In this document: positions 60,515 through 64,000 of the stretch, piece after piece
How the letters are laid out: the number at the start of each line of letters is the position of its first letter
How positions within the stretch are numbered: the first letter of the stretch is position 1
Source: Actinacidiphila rubida
Lineage (GTDB): Bacteria; Actinomycetota; Actinomycetes; Streptomycetales; Streptomycetaceae
Reading direction: 5' to 3'
DNA length: 64,000 bases
Assembly (NCBI RefSeq): GCF_900110255.1
Contig: NZ_FODD01000009.1
Location: forward strand, 159,001 to 223,000
Position numbers and translations under genes: made by a program
Notes under the pieces: generated by a model
The model's database searches: none
The model's input: the letters and a program-made list of their open reading frames with translations, nothing else
Told to the model about the DNA's origin: nothing

Positions 60515-62941
60515 ATGGTGCGGGAGGAGGCCGCCGACGCCGGCTGGACGTGGCGCTACCACGGCTGGGACCCGTCGCAGGAGCGGCTGCGCGAAGCACT
60601 GTGCACCCTGGGCAACGGCTACTTCGCCACCCGCGGCGCGGCCGCCGAGGCCCGCTCCGGCGACGGCGGTGTCCACTACCCGGGAACGTACGCGGCGGGC
60701 TGCTACAACCGGCTGACCTCGCACGTCGCCGGCCGCGACGTCGACAACGAGGACATGGTCAACCTGCCGAACTGGCTGCCGCTGCGCTTCCGTGCCGCCG
60801 GCGGCGACTGGTTCACCCTCGGCACCTGCACCGTCCTGGCCCACGAGCAACTGCTCGACCTGCGCCGCGGCGTGCTGGTGCGCCGGACGCGGCTGCGGGA
60901 CGCCGAAGGCCGCGAGGTCGCCACCGAGGAGACCCGCCTGGTCCACATGGGCGACCCGCACCTGGCCGCCCAGCGGCTGCGGATCACCCCGCACGGCTGG
61001 CACGGAGAGCTGGAGATCGAGGCCGCGCTCGACGGGACCGTCGTCAACGCGGGCGTGGCCCGCTACCGCGACCTGGCGGGACACCACCTCGCGGACGTGC
61101 GGACCACGGCTTCCGGCGCCGGCACGATGTCCCTGACGTGCCGCACCTCCGCGTCGGACATCGGGATCGCGCTGTCCGCCCGCACCCGCGTGACCGGCGG
61201 ACGCCCCCTCGCCTCCGCCGTGGAGCCGGGCGACGGCATCGTCACCCACCGCATGGCGGTCGCCGCCGCGTCCGGGCACACCGTCACCGTCGAGAAGGCC
61301 GTGGCGCTGCACACCTCACGCGACCCCGCGATCAGCGACCCGCCGCACGCCGCCCGCGAACGGGCCGCGGACGCACCGGACTTCGCGGAACTGCTGGCCT
61401 CGCACGAGACTGCCTGGGCGCAGTTGTGGCAGCGCACCCGGCTCGACGTGCCCGGCGAGCCCGGGCACGTGCTCCGGCTGCACCTCTTCCACGTCCTGCA
61501 GACGCTGTCCCCGCACACCGCCGGCCTGGACGTCGGCGTGCCCGCGCGAGGCCTGCACGGCGAGGCGTACCGCGGGCACGTGTTCTGGGACGAGCTGTTC
61601 GTCCTGCCGTTCCTCAACCTGCACCTGCCGGAGGTGTCCCGCGGGCTGCTGGTGTACCGCCACCGCAGGCTCGACGCGGCGTGCCGGGCCGCGGCCGCGG
61701 CCGGGCGGCGCGGGGCGATGTACCCGTGGCAGAGCGGCAGCGACGGCCGGGAGGAGACCCAGCGGCTGCACCTCAACCCGCACTCCGGGCGCTGGCTGCC
61801 CGACCACACCCACCTGCAGCACCACGTCGGCTCCGCGATCGCGTACAACGTCTGGCAGTACTGCCTGGCCAGCGGCGACACCGCGTTCCTGCACGGCGAG
61901 GGCGCCGAGATGCTCGTGCAGATCGCCCGGTTTTGGTCGCACTCCGCGGAGTGGGACACCGCCGCCGAGCGCTACCGCATCCGGGGCGTCGTCGGCCCCG
62001 ACGAGTACCACGACGCGTACCCGGGCGCCGCCGGGCCCGGCCTCGACGACAACGCGTACACGAACGTCACCGCGGCCTGGGTCGTCGCCCGCGCCCTGGA
62101 CCTGGTCGCGGAACTGCCCGCCCCGCGCCGCGACGAGCTGTTCGAGCGGTTCGGGATCGAGCCCGACGAGACGGAGCTGTGGCAGGACGTGTCACGCCGG
62201 CTGCGGGTGCCGTTCCACAGCGGCGTGATCAGCCAGTTCGAGGGCTACGGCGACCTCGAGGAACTCGACTGGGCCGGGTACCGCCGCCGCTACGGAGACA
62301 TCCGCCGCCTGGACCGCATCCTGGAGGCCGAGGGCGACACACCGAACCGCTACCAGGCGTCCAAGCAGGCGGACGTCCTGATGCTCGGCTACCTGTTCCC
62401 GCCCGCGGAACTCGCCGGCCTGTTCCGCCGCCTCGGCCACCGGCTGGACGACGCCCTGTGGAGCGCCACCGTGGACCACTACCTGGCCCGCACCAGCCAC
62501 GGCTCCACGCTCAGCGGGCTGGTGCACGGCTGGGTCCTGGCCCGCTCCCGCCGCGCCGACGCGTGGACCTACGTGCGCGAGGCGCTGCTCGGCGACGTCG
62601 CCGACGTGCAGGGCGGCACCACCGGCGAGGGCATCCACCTCGGCGCGATGGGCGGCACCCTGGACCTCGTGCAGCGCGGCCTGACCGGACTCGCGCCCTG
62701 CGAGGACGGGTTGCGCCTGGACCCGGTGCCGCTGCCCGAACTGTCCACGTTCCACGTGGCCGTGCGCTACGCCGAGCACTGGGGCGTCGGCCTGACCCTG
62801 CGCGACGGCCGGCTGGACGTCGCGGTGCCCGAGTCCGGCCAGGCGCCGCTGCGGATCGTGCTCGGCGACCGCGCGGTGCGGGTACCGCCCGGCAGCACGA
62901 TCATGCTCGAACTCGGCGGGGGCACACCCCGGCCGCACTAG
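60515..62941 (+). CDS. GH65-family glycoside phosphorylase/hydrolase
   Basis: An 808-residue enzyme of family GH65 (trehalose, kojibiose or maltose phosphorylases and relatives). The N-terminal beta-sandwich (LREALCTLGNGYFATRGAAAEA) is followed by the (alpha/alpha)6 barrel with YRGHVFWDELFVLPFLNLHLPEV, the catalytic acid Glu497 in GVVGPDEYHD, DDNAYTNVTAAWV, YQASKQADVLMLGYLFP (phosphate-site region) and TSHGSTLSGLVHGWV. Cytosolic, no signal. Substrate cannot be set from sequence alone; kojibiose- or trehalose-type alpha-linked disaccharides are usual. Ten bp after the XRE-PNPOx gene. Confidence 0.93.
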   Translation: MVREEAADAGWTWRYHGWDPSQERLREALCTLGNGYFATRGAAAEARSGDGGVHYPGTYAAGCYNRLTSHVAGRDVDNEDMVNLPNWLPLRFRAAGGDWFTLGTCTVLAHEQLLDLRRGVLVRRTRLRDAEGREVATEETRLVHMGDPHLAAQRLRITPHGWHGELEIEAALDGTVVNAGVARYRDLAGHHLADVRTTASGAGTMSLTCRTSASDIGIALSARTRVTGGRPLASAVEPGDGIVTHRMAVAAASGHTVTVEKAVALHTSRDPAISDPPHAARERAADAPDFAELLASHETAWAQLWQRTRLDVPGEPGHVLRLHLFHVLQTLSPHTAGLDVGVPARGLHGEAYRGHVFWDELFVLPFLNLHLPEVSRGLLVYRHRRLDAACRAAAAAGRRGAMYPWQSGSDGREETQRLHLNPHSGRWLPDHTHLQHHVGSAIAYNVWQYCLASGDTAFLHGEGAEMLVQIARFWSHSAEWDTAAERYRIRGVVGPDEYHDAYPGAAGPGLDDNAYTNVTAAWVVARALDLVAELPAPRRDELFERFGIEPDETELWQDVSRRLRVPFHSGVISQFEGYGDLEELDWAGYRRRYGDIRRLDRILEAEGDTPNRYQASKQADVLMLGYLFPPAELAGLFRRLGHRLDDALWSATVDHYLARTSHGSTLSGLVHGWVLARSRRADAWTYVREALLGDVADVQGGTTGEGIHLGAMGGTLDLVQRGLTGLAPCEDGLRLDPVPLPELSTFHVAVRYAEHWGVGLTLRDGRLDVAVPESGQAPLRIVLGDRAVRVPPGSTIMLELGGGTPRPH

Positions 62942-63124
62942 GGTCTGCGCCCGGCCTGCCGCCCACACCTGCGGGGCAGTGCTCCGGCCCGGTGGTGGCC
63001 GTGGTCCGAACGGGCGAGGTCCCGGAGCGGCTGATCCGGGACGCCGGACGGGGCACCCAGGCTGCGGAAGGACCACCCGTGTCCGCCGTCGCCTACGAGG
63101 CGGACCTGAGACGACAAGGCTGCC

Positions 63125-63556
63125 ATGACCGGGTTCGCTTGCAGGACGTTCACCTCCGCCGCTCTCGTCGCCGGCTCGCTGGCCGTCGGCCTGCTCGCAC
63201 CGGCCGCCGCCGGCGCGGCCGTGCCCGGGCACGGCCACGGAGGCACGGACACCACGGCGGCGGCGGTCGCCGCGGCCCCGAGCGCGCCCGTACCGCCCGC
63301 CACCCCGGACAGCGACCGGGCGTCGGGCTACGTGCGCGGCAAGGTCGTCTCGTCCGTCGCGCTGCGCATCCGCAGCCGCGCCACCACGAACTCGACCGCG
63401 CTCGGCAGCTACGCACCCGGCACCATCGTGAAGATCTCCTGCAAGGCGCACGGCCAGAACGTCGCGGGCAACGACCTCTGGTACAAGCTGTACGACCGCA
63501 CCGGGTATGCCGCTGCGCGCTACGTCCAGAACGAGGGCGCGGTTCCCTTCTGCTAG
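63125..63556 (+). CDS. Secreted SH3-domain protein
   Basis: A 143-residue secreted protein: signal peptide about 1-32 (AAAGAAVPG cleavage region), a low-complexity Ala/Pro/Thr linker to residue 65, and a bacterial SH3_3-like domain (YVRGKVVSSVALRIRSRATTNSTALGSYAPGTIVKISCKAHGQNVAGNDLWYKLYDRTGYAAARYVQNEGAVPFC) with two Cys that may pair. Likely a cell-wall-associated protein. Family is common in Streptomyces. Confidence 0.92.
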   Translation: MTGFACRTFTSAALVAGSLAVGLLAPAAAGAAVPGHGHGGTDTTAAAVAAAPSAPVPPATPDSDRASGYVRGKVVSSVALRIRSRATTNSTALGSYAPGTIVKISCKAHGQNVAGNDLWYKLYDRTGYAAARYVQNEGAVPFC

Positions 63557-63660
63557 TGGGTCGCCCCGCGGCTTGTCGGCCGTCCACCGGCCGGTGGGTG
63601 GCTCGGCCGACGGGGTGCCATGCGCTGCGCGCTGCCGTCTGCGGGTCTCGTCGTGGCTTG

Positions 63661-63681
63661 TCGCGCAGTTCCCCGCGCCCC
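63661..63681. repeat. Dispersed streptomycete repeat, copy 1
   Basis: TCGCGCAGTTCCCCGCGCCC, followed by CTTTCGGG. This sequence is known to recur downstream of genes throughout Streptomyces genomes. Confidence 0.7.
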
Positions 63682-63741
63682 TTTCGGGACACGCCCTGCC
63701 CCTTGCGGTACGTCGCCGTCTCCCGGCCGGTGGCCGGTTGT

Positions 63742-63762
63742 TCGCGCAGTTCCCCGCGCCCC
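63742..63762. repeat. Dispersed streptomycete repeat, copy 2
   Basis: TCGCGCAGTTCCCCGCGCCC again, identical over 20 bp to copy 1 and 81 bp away in the same orientation. Confidence 0.7.
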
Positions 63763-64000
63763 CGGTGTGCGTGCCCTTTGTCCGTGGGGTCGGGGGCGCT
63801 CCGGAAGCGTCTCCTCGGAAATGTGCATACGGGTTCGTACACAGCCGCACCCGGGGGCCACGCACATTTCTCTGCGGGGAGCACTTCCTCCCCACCCCCT
63901 CCCGCTGATCCACCGTGCGGCGGGGGACATGGGCACGGCCAAGGTCCTCCCGCAGACGGGGACCGGCCGGAAGGGGACGATCCGGGTGTGTCCCCGCAGA

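Larger units (their letters stand above)
63557..64000. other. Right-end intergenic region without gene
   Basis: About 440 bp of GC-rich sequence. It contains two copies of a short repeat family (listed separately) and an AT-richer stretch at 63815-63875. I find no convincing gene; open frames on both strands are GC shadows. Confidence 0.5.

Overview
The window is very GC-rich actinobacterial chromosomal DNA with strong third-position GC bias, GTG starts and many short-spaced or overlapping (ATGA/GTGA) gene pairs. Gene content (SCO2521-SCO2525-type cluster, SCO2400-type protein, DUF1876, DUF1918, Rv1733c-type protein, large glycoside hydrolases, type III polyketide synthase) points to Streptomyces or a close Streptomycetaceae relative. 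I see 56 protein-coding genes (one cut by the left edge) and no rRNA, tRNA, CRISPR array, IS element or phage.

Left part (1-12.3 kb): end of an MMPL transporter; a beta-helix-type 'adenylyl cyclase' annotated family member that seems to lack an internal block, preceded by two identical LacI-type operators; a DUF4230 protein; a YihY/BrkB membrane protein; TrmO; then a minus-strand group of YihY-like membrane protein, EACC1-type protein, a membrane-spanning caspase/substrate-binding/VWA fusion and a substrate-binding lipoprotein. That group looks like a biological-conflict or signalling system with an outside sensor and an inside protease. A putative rhamnose mutarotase follows.

Middle part (12.6-31.4 kb): secreted GH27 alpha-galactosidase with NPCBM domain, Rv1733c-type membrane protein, pyrophosphatase, then the six-gene minus-strand SCO2525-SCO2521 cluster (methyltransferase, unknown, variant P-loop protein, two unknowns, membrane protein), a GNAT acetyltransferase, an ABC exporter whose larger permease carries an extracellular lectin-like domain, a divergent two-component system, and a BenE transporter facing its probable XRE regulator over paired palindromes.

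Right part (31.5-64 kb): MFS efflux gene under a 19-bp-arm inverted repeat, SCO2400-type zinc-ribbon protein, enolase-superfamily dehydratase, small conserved proteins (DUF1876, DUF1918), DMT transporter, GH25 lysozyme and GH3 hydrolase, FUSC protein, cupredoxin lipoprotein, a phenolic-lipid-type operon (type III PKS, isoprenylcysteine-methyltransferase-like enzyme, FAD oxidoreductase) divergent from a UbiA prenyltransferase, a polytopic GT-C-like protein, a second secreted GH27 enzyme, a MarR-controlled MFS/DHFR/SnoaL locus, a fused 5-oxoprolinase, an XRE-PNPOx fusion followed by a GH65 phosphorylase, and a secreted SH3 protein.

Most promising for new biology: the EACC1-caspase-SBP-VWA set (5.2-9.7 kb) and the SCO2521-2525 set (16.1-22.6 kb). 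Family assignments rest on recognising motifs and gene order by eye; no database search was run.
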